This document shows positions 16,476 to 24,161 of a DNA stretch of 42,918 bases, one piece after another. The first letter of the stretch is position 1; every line of letters begins with the position of its first letter. The translations under genes were made by a program, and so were the position numbers. Source of the stretch: an uncultured Pelagibacteraceae bacterium (lineage in GTDB: Bacteria > Pseudomonadota > Alphaproteobacteria > Pelagibacterales > AG-422-B15); assembly GCA_902570675.1 (NCBI GenBank), contig CACFYZ010000009.1, positions 1-42,918 on the forward strand, read 5' to 3'. The notes under the pieces were generated by a model, which made no database searches, was not told the DNA's origin, and saw only the letters and a list, made by a program, of their open reading frames with translations.

Positions 16476-16585
16476 ATGGACATATCAGAACAAAAAAAAC
16501 ATATAACTTTTTCGGTAAGCTCATTTTGTGGGGATCAATTGCAGTTGTCGTTGTTCTGGTTTTTATGGCGATTTTTTTAATTTAA
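16476..16585 (+). pseudogene. aa3-type cytochrome c oxidase subunit IV-like small protein, frameshifted at poly-A
   Basis: From ATG 16476 the frame gives MDISEQKK, then an A8 run (16492-16499). In the original frame the rest is nonsense (HITFSVSSFC...) and ends at 16580. Shifting one base at the A-run gives TYNFFGKLILWGSIAVVV and on to a stop at 16583-16585. That yields a 36-aa single-TM protein typical of the bacterial aa3-oxidase subunit IV family (COX4_pro_2 type). In other alphaproteobacteria this small gene commonly lies just upstream of the transhydrogenase alpha gene, as here. Adding one A (A9) restores the full protein. It could be a sequencing or assembly indel, a real mutation, or a gene rescued by slippage on the poly-A. 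No alternative start exists in the second frame. Confidence 0.75.
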
Positions 16586-16597
16586 AAGAAATTTTAT

Positions 16598-17719
16598 ATG
16601 CACGCTTATATCTTAAAAGAGAGTGGCCCTGAATTGCGAGTTGCTGCATCTCCAGAAAGTACAAAGAAGATGGTAGAGATGGGTCTCTCTGTAAGTGTAC
16701 AAACAACCGCTGGTGATAAGTCAAATTTTTCAGATGAAAGTTATGCTGCAAGCGGTGCAGAAATATTTGAGAATACGACAGAAATTACAAATGCAGATAT
16801 AGTAATAAAAGTAAATAAGCCAACTAATGAAGAAATTTCCTCGATGAAAGATGGTGCCTTATTTATTGGTTCATTAGATCCATACAACAGTAACGAGACT
16901 ATCAGCAACTTAAAAGAAAAGGGAGTCACTTCATTTGCAATGGAACTTATGCCAAGAATTACACGCGCTCAATCTATGGACATACTTTCTTCACAGTCTA
17001 ATTTAGCTGGTTATAAAGCTGTAATTGACGCGACGCATCTTTTTAACAAGGCGATGCCTATGATGATGACTGCAGCTGGTACTATTGCACCTGCTAAGGT
17101 AATGGTATTTGGCGCTGGAGTTGCCGGATTACAAGCAATTGCGACAGCTAAAAGGCTTGGTGCAATTGTATCTGCTACGGATGTTAGAATGGCTGCAAAA
17201 GAACAAGTTGAAAGTTTAGGTGGTAAATTTGTAATGGTTGAAGATAGCGAATCACTAGATGCAGAAACATCTGGAGGTTATGCTAAGGAGATGAGTGATG
17301 AATTTAAAGCTAAACAGGCCCAACTTATTTCTGATACTCTTGCGACGCAAGATATAGCTATCTGTACGGCTCTTATTCCAGGAAAAAAAGCTCCTATATT
17401 AATTTCAGAAGAACAAGTTAGATCAATGAAATCAGGGTCTATTATAATTGATCTGGCAGCTGAAAGTGGCGGCAATTGTGAGTGTTCTATTGCTGGAGAA
17501 ATAAAAAATATTAATGGCGTACTTGTCGTTGGTTCAAAAGATATTACTTCGACTATTTCTGAAGATGCTTCTGCATTATTTTCAAAAAATATTCTAAATT
17601 TTTTATCATTGCTAATCGATAGCGAGAGTAAAACAATCAATATCGATTGGGAAGATGAAATTATTCAGGGAATACTTGTTACTAAAAACAAAGAAATTGT
17701 TCATAAGGAGTTGGTATAA
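16598..17719 (+). CDS. pntAA: NAD(P) transhydrogenase subunit alpha part 1 (NAD-binding)
   Basis: A 373-aa AlaDH/PNT-family soluble domain I of proton-translocating transhydrogenase. It has an N-terminal PNT domain and a Rossmann fold around VFGAGVAGLQAIATAKRLGA (near residues 170-190). An RQD-loop-like segment precedes it, in which RAQSMDILSSQSNLAGY is the NAD-site loop. Together with pntAB and pntB it couples the proton gradient to hydride transfer from NADH to NADP+ and supplies NADPH. The gene is split, as usual in alphaproteobacteria, with the membrane part of the alpha chain encoded separately. The stop overlaps the next ATG (TAATG). The frameshifted oxidase subunit gene lies 12 nt upstream. 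Confidence 0.95.
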   Translation: MHAYILKESGPELRVAASPESTKKMVEMGLSVSVQTTAGDKSNFSDESYAASGAEIFENTTEITNADIVIKVNKPTNEEISSMKDGALFIGSLDPYNSNETISNLKEKGVTSFAMELMPRITRAQSMDILSSQSNLAGYKAVIDATHLFNKAMPMMMTAAGTIAPAKVMVFGAGVAGLQAIATAKRLGAIVSATDVRMAAKEQVESLGGKFVMVEDSESLDAETSGGYAKEMSDEFKAKQAQLISDTLATQDIAICTALIPGKKAPILISEEQVRSMKSGSIIIDLAAESGGNCECSIAGEIKNINGVLVVGSKDITSTISEDASALFSKNILNFLSLLIDSESKTINIDWEDEIIQGILVTKNKEIVHKELV

Positions 17720-18042
17720 TGGAAGCAATTGATCCAAATATATTTAGATTGACCATCTTTGTTTTATCAATTTTTGTAGGATATTATGTCGTTTGGAGTG
17801 TAACTCCGGCATTGCATACACCTTTGATGGCTGTCACCAACGCTATTTCTTCTGTTATAATCGTTGGTGGTTTATTTGCACTTGTTGCAAGCTCAGATCA
17901 AACATTATTAGGAATATTATCAAAAAGCTTTGGCTTTATCGCTGTGCTCCTTGCAGCAATCAACATTTTTGGTGGTTTTTTAGTCACTCAACGAATGCTG
18001 GCAATGTATAAAAAGAAACCCAAAACCAAGGATAAAGAATAA
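17719..18042 (+). CDS. pntAB: NAD(P) transhydrogenase subunit alpha part 2 (membrane)
   Basis: A 107-aa membrane protein with three to four hydrophobic helices. It carries the conserved segment WSVTPALHTPLMAVTNAISS (residues about 26-45) that forms part of the proton channel in domain II. The C-terminus is basic (KKKPKTKDKE). It overlaps pntAA and pntB by one base each, indicating tight translational coupling and a fixed stoichiometry within the inner-membrane complex. Confidence 0.95.
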   Translation: MEAIDPNIFRLTIFVLSIFVGYYVVWSVTPALHTPLMAVTNAISSVIIVGGLFALVASSDQTLLGILSKSFGFIAVLLAAINIFGGFLVTQRMLAMYKKKPKTKDKE

Positions 18043-19439
18043 TGCATAATCTTGTAGCGGTAGCGTATGTTGTATCAGGCATATTTTTTATTATTGCTTT
18101 GAGGGGTTTGTCATCACCAGAGAGTTCTCGACGAGGAAATATTTTTGGGATGCTAGGCATGCTAATAGCTGTATTAGCAACGCTGGTTTCAGTAGATTTC
18201 TTCACATCTAATATTCAAACTATAAGCTTAGTTCTTGTTGCAATCATTATTGGCGGATTAATAGGTTCAGTTATTGCCAGAAAAATTGCAATGACAGCGA
18301 TGCCACAACTTGTTGCCGCCTTCCACAGTTTGGTTGGGTTGGCAGCTGTATTCGTTGCGCTTGCAGCATTTTATGCACCTGAAGCTTTTAATATTGGAAC
18401 ACTCGGTAAAATTAAGACTCTGAGTCTGGTTGAAATGTCAATTGGAGCTGTTATTGGCGCTATTACTTTTTCAGGTTCAATTATAGCCTTTGGTAAGCTA
18501 CAAGGGATTATGTCTGGCTCACCGATTGTATTTAAGGGTCAACATTTATTAAACCTATTTATTGGCATAATTATTATCGTAGGCATTGTCTATTTTTGTT
18601 TTAATCAAGACCAAAATATTTATTTAGCAATTATTGCTCTTTCTTTTTTGATTGGATTTTTAATTATTATTCCGATCGGTGGAGCTGATATGCCAGTTGT
18701 TGTCTCAATGCTTAATTCATATTCTGGTTGGGCTGCAGCGGGAATTGGTTTTACTCTTGGAAATACTGCTTTAATAATTACTGGAGCTTTAGTAGGATCA
18801 TCTGGAGCTATCCTCTCTTATATTATGTGCGCGGCCATGAACAGATCTTTCATAAGCGTCATACTCGGAGGTTTTGGAACAGAAGATGCTGCAATTTCAA
18901 AAGATGTTGAACAAAGACCAGTTAAGGAAGGAAGTGCAGATGATGCAGCGTTTATAATGAAGAATGCAGGATCGGTTATAATTGTTCCCGGTTATGGAAT
19001 GGCCGTTGCACAGGCACAGCATGCACTAAAAGAAATGACTGAAGCATTAAAGGCAAATGGAGTTAAAGTTACTTTTGCAATTCATCCTGTAGCTGGAAGA
19101 ATGCCGGGACATATGAATGTTTTATTAGCTGAAGCAAATGTTCCTTACGATGAAGTTTTTGAATTAGAAGATATTAATTCTGAATTTTCTCAAGCAGATG
19201 TTGCTTTTGTAATTGGAGCTAATGACGTCACCAATCCAATAGCTAAAACTGATCCAGCCTCACCAATTTATGGCATGCCGATTCTTGATGTAGAAAAATC
19301 AAGCACAGTTTTATTCGTAAAAAGAGGAAGGGGCCTTGGATACGCTGGCATTGATAATGATTTATTTTATCGCGACAATACCATGATGTTGTTCTCTGAT
19401 GCTAAAAAGATGGTTGAGGGGATTGTAAAAGCTTTATAG
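18042..19439 (+). CDS. pntB: NAD(P) transhydrogenase subunit beta
   Basis: A 465-aa subunit with about nine TM helices in the N-terminal half (domain II) and a soluble NADP-binding domain III at the C-terminus. Domain III shows IIVPGYGMAVAQAQHALKEM (near 312-330), HPVAGRMPGHMNVLLAEANVPYDEV and GANDVTNPIA, all characteristic. The protein completes the proton-pumping transhydrogenase of the inner membrane. Length is normal. The gene ends two bases before the convergent rpsU, with no terminator hairpin between them. Confidence 0.96.
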   Translation: MHNLVAVAYVVSGIFFIIALRGLSSPESSRRGNIFGMLGMLIAVLATLVSVDFFTSNIQTISLVLVAIIIGGLIGSVIARKIAMTAMPQLVAAFHSLVGLAAVFVALAAFYAPEAFNIGTLGKIKTLSLVEMSIGAVIGAITFSGSIIAFGKLQGIMSGSPIVFKGQHLLNLFIGIIIIVGIVYFCFNQDQNIYLAIIALSFLIGFLIIIPIGGADMPVVVSMLNSYSGWAAAGIGFTLGNTALIITGALVGSSGAILSYIMCAAMNRSFISVILGGFGTEDAAISKDVEQRPVKEGSADDAAFIMKNAGSVIIVPGYGMAVAQAQHALKEMTEALKANGVKVTFAIHPVAGRMPGHMNVLLAEANVPYDEVFELEDINSEFSQADVAFVIGANDVTNPIAKTDPASPIYGMPILDVEKSSTVLFVKRGRGLGYAGIDNDLFYRDNTMMLFSDAKKMVEGIVKAL

Positions 19440-19441
19440 AG

Positions 19442-19639
19442 TTAGCTATAAATTTTTCTTCTAGCCATTTTTCTTGAGCGCCGAATATTTTCTGCTTTTT
19501 CACGAAGTTTTTTTTGACTAGGTTTCTCAAAGTAAGTTCTCATCTTCATTTCTTTAAAAATGCCTTCTCGTTGCATCTTTTTTTTAAGAATACGAAGAGC
19601 ACCCTCTACATTATTATCTTTTACACTTACTTCTACGAT
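19442..19639 (-). CDS. rpsU: 30S ribosomal protein bS21 with apparent ATC start
   Basis: A 65-aa product matching bS21: (I/M)[43 protein letters not shown], then a basic tail ending MARRKIYS. No ATG, GTG or TTG occurs in frame before residue 22. The codon that aligns with the initiator Met of other bS21 proteins is ATC (19639-19637), 7-8 nt after a perfect AAGGAGGG Shine-Dalgarno (plus-strand positions 19547-19654 region, exactly 19647-19654). In the same frame upstream there is a TAA stop before any start. The gene therefore seems to begin with a rare AUC codon unless the base is a sequence error. It helps the 30S subunit select translation start sites. Confidence 0.9.
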   Translation of the reverse strand: MVEVSVKDNNVEGALRILKKKMQREGIFKEMKMRTYFEKPSQKKLREKAENIRRSRKMARRKIYS

Positions 19640-19646
19640 TGTCTTA

Positions 19647-19654
19647 CCCTCCTT
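19647..19654 (-). promoter_or_regulatory. Shine-Dalgarno of rpsU that fixes the ATC start
   Basis: On the minus strand the sequence reads AAGGAGGG, fully complementary to the 16S rRNA tail, with a 7-nt spacer before ATC. No other in-frame start is near, so this site decides the start of rpsU. Confidence 0.8.
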
Positions 19655-19725
19655 AAGAGCACCAAAATTTGAGAGCTTTTAACACTTGCTTAGATTATTG
19701 TCTAGTAAAAATAAACTGATATGAC

Positions 19726-20802
19726 TCATGAAATAAAATTGATGTGGCCCATTTTTCGACCTTTCTTTATTCTTTTCTTTCCATACTTGTATTGTTTACT
19801 TCTTTTAAAGGATCGATATTTTTTTTGAGAGCTTATATGACCAATTTTAATTATTTCGCTTCCGACTAAATTTCTCATTAATCCTTTTTTTAAAATACTT
19901 GGTTTAATAATAATACGGCCAGTAATTGATTTTATATGTAGATCAAATTGACTGATATTTGCATTATCTAATGTTATGTGACCAGAATTATGAACTCTTG
20001 GAGCTATTTCATTTACGTAGATTTTATTATTGTCATCTAAAAAAAATTCAATTGTCAGTAATCCAATATAATTAAGTTTATTAATAATTTTTTTTGATAC
20101 TTTTATTAATTGGTTGTTTATTTCTTTTTCTACTTGTGAAGGAGAAATTGTTTCAAACAAAATATGATTCTTATGTATATTTTCAAATGGAGAATAAAAA
20201 TAAGTATTTTTTTTTACATCTCTTGCACATATTACTGATAATTCTTTTTTGAAATTTATTATCTGTTCAATAACACATGGCTGATGGTCCAGGCTTTTCC
20301 ATATATTTTTAAGTTCAGAAATATTTTTAATTTTATATTGTCCTTTTCCATCGTATCCAAATCGACATGTTTTGAGTATTACTGGAAAACTAATTTTCTT
20401 TTGAAAATTTTCAATATTTGAGGTTTTTTTTAAAAAAAATAATCCTGCGTGATTAATTTTATTTTTTGAAAAAAATTTTTTTTCTTTTTCACGGTCTTGG
20501 CTTATTTCTAGTGCTTTAATAGGAGGGTATATATCAATTGTTTTATTAATTTTTTTTAAAGTTTTAATAGCAACATTCTCAAATTCATACGTTAACAGGT
20601 CAACTGAAGCTTTAAATTTATCTAATTTTTCATAATCTTCAAAAGACCCATAAAAAATTTTCTTAGCGTATCTTTTCGCTGGTGCATCTTTTGTATCTGA
20701 GTAGATGTGAACATTTAAACCTATTTTTTTACATGATTGCGCAAGAAACATCCCTAATTGCCCGCCACCAATGATTCCTATAGTCGAAATTTTTGAAACC
20801 AT
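19726..20802 (-). CDS. purK: 5-(carboxyamino)imidazole ribonucleotide synthase
   Basis: A 358-aa ATP-grasp enzyme. The N-terminus IGIIGGGQLGMFLAQSCKKIG is the PurK signature. The central ATP-grasp has PVILKTCRFGYDGKGQYKI and the catalytic region YVNEIAPRVHNSGHITLDNANISQFDLH near residues 260-290. It converts AIR, ATP and bicarbonate to N5-CAIR in purine synthesis. It overlaps purE by one base and follows it in the same operon. The length is normal and the gene is rich in Lys and Ile, like other AT-rich minus-strand genes here. Confidence 0.96.
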   Translation of the reverse strand: MVSKISTIGIIGGGQLGMFLAQSCKKIGLNVHIYSDTKDAPAKRYAKKIFYGSFEDYEKLDKFKASVDLLTYEFENVAIKTLKKINKTIDIYPPIKALEISQDREKEKKFFSKNKINHAGLFFLKKTSNIENFQKKISFPVILKTCRFGYDGKGQYKIKNISELKNIWKSLDHQPCVIEQIINFKKELSVICARDVKKNTYFYSPFENIHKNHILFETISPSQVEKEINNQLIKVSKKIINKLNYIGLLTIEFFLDDNNKIYVNEIAPRVHNSGHITLDNANISQFDLHIKSITGRIIIKPSILKKGLMRNLVGSEIIKIGHISSQKKYRSFKRSKQYKYGKKRIKKGRKMGHINFIS

Positions 20803-21287
20803 TATTTTGGTTTCTTTTTAACTGTCTTAGTTTGTTTAGAGCGCCAATAAGAATATCTCTTTTTAAGTTTAGGATCTTGATCACTTAGAATCGATATTGC
20901 AAACAATGCTGCATTTTTAGCACCAGCCTCTCCTACAGCAAGAGTGCCGACAGGTATACCAGCTGGCATTTGAGCAATCGACAGTAAACTATCTAAACCG
21001 TTTAAATTTTTAGTATTTATTGGAACCCCAAGAACTGGAAGATTTGATATAGCAGCAGCCATGCCCGGTAAATGTGCTGCGCCCCCAGCACCAGCAATTA
21101 TCACCCTAATCCCTCTTGTTTCAGCATTTTCTGCATATTCATATAGTCTCTTTGGCGTTCTATGAGCAGAGATTATTTTTGTTTCATGCTTAATTTTGAA
21201 CAATTTTAATATTTTTGATGCTTGCTTCATTGTTGGCCAATCAGATTGACTGCCCATTATGATACTTACCAATGTGGGGTTTTTCAT
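20802..21287 (-). CDS. purE: N5-carboxyaminoimidazole ribonucleotide mutase
   Basis: A 161-aa class I PurE. It shows [15 protein letters not shown] (residues 10-24), [31 protein letters not shown] and the conserved [37 protein letters not shown]. It isomerises N5-CAIR to CAIR, the step after PurK, and works as an octamer in the cytosol. A start at 21287 gives the usual N-terminus. It lies 11 nt after the stop of the trcR gene. Confidence 0.97.
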   Translation of the reverse strand: MKNPTLVSIIMGSQSDWPTMKQASKILKLFKIKHETKIISAHRTPKRLYEYAENAETRGIRVIIAGAGGAAHLPGMAAAISNLPVLGVPINTKNLNGLDSLLSIAQMPAGIPVGTLAVGEAGAKNAALFAISILSDQDPKLKKRYSYWRSKQTKTVKKKPK

Positions 21288-21298
21288 TTTAGTATTTA

Positions 21299-21940
21299 TT
21301 AATTATCTAGAGCTGTAATCTCAGATTCATTTGCGTTAGAAACTTGCTCATTCATTTCTTGTAATTTTAATTTCTCTTCTTTTTCCTTTTTCTTCTCAGC
21401 TCTTTTTATTGATCTCTCTGCTTTTGCAAGCGCTTCATCAAGCTCAATTTGCCTACAAAGTCCAAGACCAATTGGATCTTGCGGTCTAATATTTGCCATG
21501 TTCCAATGAGTTCTTTTTCTGATTGCATCAATTGTATTCTTAGTACTTCCCACTAATCTTGCGACTTGAGAGTCTTTTAATTCAGGGTGATTTCTTATAA
21601 GCCAATAAACTGCATCAGGTCTGTCCTGTCTCTTTGAAAGAGGTGTATATTTCTTTTTCTTTTTTGATTGTTCAGTTTTCTCCGAAATTTCATTTTCAAT
21701 AATTTTTAGTGATTCATCTTCATTATTTGTACATCTATCTATTTCATCTTTTGATAACTGACCACTAGTAATAGGATTAAGTCCTTTAATGCCAATACCA
21801 ACTTCACCGTCAGCTATGCCTTTGATTTCGAGTTCATGCATACCGCAGAAATCACCTATCTGCCTGAATGAGAGTGAGGTATTATCAACAAGCCATATTG
21901 CAGTGGCTTTTGGCATTAATGGTAATTTTGCTGTCTTCAT
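21299..21940 (-). CDS. trcR: DUF1013 family RNA polymerase-associated regulator TrcR
   Basis: A 213-aa protein of the alphaproteobacteria-specific DUF1013 family. The conserved N-terminus [47 protein letters not shown] contains a helix-turn-helix-like segment. The middle [24 protein letters not shown] carries a second HTH-like region ([23 protein letters not shown]), followed by [21 protein letters not shown]. The C-terminal tail is acidic and charged. The Caulobacter member TrcR associates with RNA polymerase and affects cell-cycle transcription. The function here is inferred from that. It probably heads the purE-purK transcript. Confidence 0.9.
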   Translation of the reverse strand: MKTAKLPLMPKATAIWLVDNTSLSFRQIGDFCGMHELEIKGIADGEVGIGIKGLNPITSGQLSKDEIDRCTNNEDESLKIIENEISEKTEQSKKKKKYTPLSKRQDRPDAVYWLIRNHPELKDSQVARLVGSTKNTIDAIRKRTHWNMANIRPQDPIGLGLCRQIELDEALAKAERSIKRAEKKKEKEEKLKLQEMNEQVSNANESEITALDN

Positions 21941-21991
21941 ATTAATAAAGAGCCTCTTATATGTTAATTTTTCTTTTTTTAAAAGGATATC

Positions 21992-22966
21992 CTAAAATTT
22001 AAGCAGTAATTTACCAATATTCCTATTATTTTCCATGTATTGATGTGCTTTTTGAACATTACTGAAATCAAATCTTTGGTCAATGTGCAATTTAATATTT
22101 TTACTTTCTATTAATGGCCAGACATGTTTTTTAAGATTATCAGCAATATTTTTTTTTTCTTCATTACTCCTTATTCTTAATGTTGAACCAGAAATTGTCA
22201 ATCGCTTCAACATAATTGGCAATAAGTTTACCTCAACCTTTGATCCCTTTAAATATGCAATATTAAGAAGCCTGCCTAGTCTTGTAAGAATATTAATATT
22301 TTTTTGAAAATAATCTCCTCCTACCATGTCGAGTATTACATCAACCCCTTTAAATTCGTTTTTGATTATCATTTCAAAATCTTCAATGTTATAATTAATT
22401 ACTCTTTCTAATCCTAAACCCTGAAGATATTTATATTTCTCGTCTGATCCTACAGTCGCAATACATTTAATTTGCATTGCTATTGCAATTGAAATAGCAG
22501 TTAAACCTATACCACTAGCACCACCGTGCACTAGCAATGTCTCGCCACGTTTTAAATTTGCCTGATCAAATAGATTTGTCCAAACTGTAAAAAAAGTTTC
22601 AGGAATTGTACAGGCGTCAGTTATTGAAATACCTTTTGGTATTGGAAGAATTGTTGAGGTATGACATTTTACAAACTCTGCATAACCTCCACCAGGTACA
22701 AGTGCACAGACTTTGGTATTAAGTAAATTCTTATTTATATCCTCACCAACATCAACGATTTCTCCTGAGACTTCTAAGCCTAATATTGTTGATACACCAG
22801 GTGGCGGTGGATAACCTCCAGATCTTTGAAGTATATCTGGTCGATTTATACCTGCCGCATGAACTTTTATTAAAACCTCATCTTTGTCAATTTTAGGCAT
22901 TTCAACATTATTAGAGACTTCTAAAACCTCGGGTCCACCAAATTCTTTGTGTAATACTGCCTTCAT
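21992..22966 (-). CDS. NAD(P)H quinone oxidoreductase (zinc-free MDR, PIG3/QOR type)
   Basis: A 324-aa medium-chain dehydrogenase/reductase. The N-terminal GroES-like domain has MKAVLHKEFGGPEVLEV and GINRPDILQRSGGYPPPPG, which is typical of the PIG3 subfamily. The nucleotide-binding loop is LVHGGASGIGLTAISIAIA near residue 145. The catalytic zinc ligands of alcohol dehydrogenases are absent. It would reduce quinones or reactive carbonyls with NADPH in the cytosol. Length is normal. A 9-bp hairpin lies just upstream of its start, in the gap to the hsp20 gene. Confidence 0.9.
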   Translation of the reverse strand: MKAVLHKEFGGPEVLEVSNNVEMPKIDKDEVLIKVHAAGINRPDILQRSGGYPPPPGVSTILGLEVSGEIVDVGEDINKNLLNTKVCALVPGGGYAEFVKCHTSTILPIPKGISITDACTIPETFFTVWTNLFDQANLKRGETLLVHGGASGIGLTAISIAIAMQIKCIATVGSDEKYKYLQGLGLERVINYNIEDFEMIIKNEFKGVDVILDMVGGDYFQKNINILTRLGRLLNIAYLKGSKVEVNLLPIMLKRLTISGSTLRIRSNEEKKNIADNLKKHVWPLIESKNIKLHIDQRFDFSNVQKAHQYMENNRNIGKLLLKF

Positions 22967-22974
22967 TTTATTTT

Positions 22975-22999
22975 AGGAGCCATATTGATAATGGCTCCT
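22975..22999. other. 9-bp inverted repeat between hsp20 and the oxidoreductase gene
   Basis: AGGAGCCAT pairs perfectly with ATGGCTCCT around a 7-nt loop. There is no U-tract on either side, so it is not a classical intrinsic terminator. On the minus strand the distal arm ends about 9 nt before the oxidoreductase start. It might stabilise the hsp20 mRNA end or affect translation of the next gene. Function is unproven. Confidence 0.5.
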
Positions 23000-23008
23000 G
23001 ACTCTTGG

Positions 23009-23437
23009 TTAGTTAATTTTAGAATTAATTTCAATTTTTCTAGGTCTTTGATGTTCTGGAATTTCTCGTTCTAGAAAAATGTGGAGTAATCCATTTTCGC
23101 AATTTGCATCAGAAACTTTTATTGTATCAGCTAATCTAAATTTCCTCTCAAAATTTCTACCTGCTATACCCCGATGCAAAAATTCGACTTCCTTATTTGC
23201 GTCTTTAATTGAACCTTTAATTACCAATTCATTTTCCTGAACAGATATATCTAGATCTGCCTTTGAAAATCCAGCAACAGCTAATGAAATAGTATAATTA
23301 TTGCCTGATTTAACGATATTATATGGCGGATAAGCTCCACTGGACTCATTTAAATTAAACACTGAGTCAAAAATGTTATCGAAGGCATCGAAACCAATAC
23401 TAGAGCGTAGTAATGGTGATAAGTCATATGTAGTCAT
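23009..23437 (-). CDS. Small heat-shock protein Hsp20 (IbpA-like)
   Basis: A 142-aa class A small heat-shock protein. The N-terminal region LLRSSIGFDAFDNIFDSVFN precedes an alpha-crystallin domain with YPPYNIVKSGNNYTISLAVAGF, FLHRGIAGRNFERKFRLAD and the signature NGLLHIFLEREIPE. The C-terminal I-x-I-like tail is RKIEINSKIN. It binds unfolding proteins in the cytosol. A perfect AGGAGG lies 8 nt before the ATG, buried in a predicted hairpin that resembles a ROSE thermometer. A sigma-70-type promoter is visible upstream. Confidence 0.95.
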   Translation of the reverse strand: MTTYDLSPLLRSSIGFDAFDNIFDSVFNLNESSGAYPPYNIVKSGNNYTISLAVAGFSKADLDISVQENELVIKGSIKDANKEVEFLHRGIAGRNFERKFRLADTIKVSDANCENGLLHIFLEREIPEHQRPRKIEINSKIN

Positions 23438-23439
23438 AA

Positions 23440-23516
23440 TTTAATCCTCCTAAAGCGATTAAAAAAATTTGCTTACTCATTGTGAGCTAAGCTTTATTTG
23501 CTGACGCAAAATGCCA
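23440..23516 (-). promoter_or_regulatory. ROSE-like RNA thermometer candidate in the hsp20 leader
   Basis: Reading the minus strand, three hairpins follow one another. The first is TTTGC/GCAAA with loop GTCA. The second is GCTTA(G)CTC-ACAAT-GAGTAAGC (plus coordinates 23471-23492), followed by a T7 run. The SD hairpin has arms TTTAATC and GATTAAA (23440-23463). In the last, TCGCT, a match to the UYGCU core of ROSE elements, faces the AGGAGG, leaving one bulged G followed by C-G, U-A and U-G pairs. Known ROSE elements of alphaproteobacterial sHsp genes mask the SD in this way and melt on heating. The match is by eye. Confidence 0.6.
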
Positions 23517-23525
23517 CCAGCCATT

Positions 23526-23555
23526 GGTATATTGTGACTAATTATAAATTTTCAA
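23526..23555 (-). promoter_or_regulatory. Probable sigma-70 promoter of hsp20
   Basis: On the minus strand TTGAAA (23555-23550) is followed by an 18-nt spacer and TATACC (23531-23526). This gives a transcript start about 80 nt before the ATG, long enough for the proposed thermometer. No convincing RpoH (sigma-32) boxes are seen. Confidence 0.45.
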
Positions 23556-23570
23556 TGCTTGAAGTTTGAA

Positions 23571-23789
23571 TTATGTTTTAAGATTACTAAATCTTTTTTT
23601 GAAACGACTAACTTGGCCTTTATCCTGAATTTTTTGTTGCCCACCTGTCCAAGCTGGATGAGATAAGGGGTCTATGTCTAATGACATTGTATCACCTTCT
23701 TTTCCCCATGTAGACATAGTCTCAAATTTTGTGCCATCAGTCATCATGACAGTTATTTTGTGGTAATCAGGGTGTTTATCTTTTTTCAT
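23571..23789 (-). CDS. rpmE: 50S ribosomal protein bL31 (cysteine-free type)
   Basis: A 72-aa bL31. It shows [46 protein letters not shown] and a C-terminal [11 protein letters not shown], which match the alphaproteobacterial form. No Cys residues are present, so no zinc is bound. It bridges the two ribosomal subunits. The gene is monocistronic by position: the hsp20 leader lies on one side and a divergent small gene on the other. Confidence 0.95.
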   Translation of the reverse strand: MKKDKHPDYHKITVMMTDGTKFETMSTWGKEGDTMSLDIDPLSHPAWTGGQQKIQDKGQVSRFKKRFSNLKT

Positions 23790-23876
23790 ATATGTTCTAT
23801 TTTTTATGAGTAGTTATCCTATATAGTATTATTGATCAATAATTATTTGTTAAATTTTATGAATATAATCTCAATT

Positions 23877-24161
23877 ATGATGAGGAGACTTAATATTCAG
23901 AGTTTCTATCAATTTATGGTCATCATGTTGATATTTGCGATAACAGGGTCTCTGTCGTTATATATTACTGTTGAGTTATTTCAATTTATTGGACTTCAGG
24001 CAGAAAATTTAAATCCAGTAATTTTTTGGCCAATCAGAATAATATTACTTTTTATAATCTATCAGGTCTTACTGTTACTTGTTGCATTACCATTTGGTCA
24101 ATTTCAATATTTTTGGAAATTTGAAAAAAAATTTTTAAATAGATTTGGATTTAAACTATAA
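23877..24161 (+). CDS. Small two-TM membrane protein (DUF6787-like)
   Basis: A short protein (94 aa from ATG 23877, with in-frame alternatives at 23832 TTG and 23859 ATG). It has two hydrophobic segments: FMVIMLIFAITGSLSLYITV and the region around WPIRIILLFIIYQVLLLLVA. The end, PFGQFQYFWKFEKKFLNRFGF, resembles the conserved C-terminus of DUF6787 proteins. It is probably an inner-membrane protein of unknown function. The 3' end overlaps the convergent suhB-type gene by 6 bp. Start choice is uncertain because the region upstream has no clear Shine-Dalgarno. Confidence 0.65.
   Translation: MMRRLNIQSFYQFMVIMLIFAITGSLSLYITVELFQFIGLQAENLNPVIFWPIRIILLFIIYQVLLLLVALPFGQFQYFWKFEKKFLNRFGFKL

Noticed and set aside
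16476-16580. Original-frame 34-aa product of the CoxIV-like gene taken at face value
   Set aside because: After MDISEQKK the residues lose the single-TM pattern, while the shifted frame gives a clean family-like TM protein.
22975-22999. Intrinsic terminator after hsp20
   Set aside because: The 9-bp stem is perfect, but no U-tract follows on either strand. It was kept only as a hairpin of unknown role.
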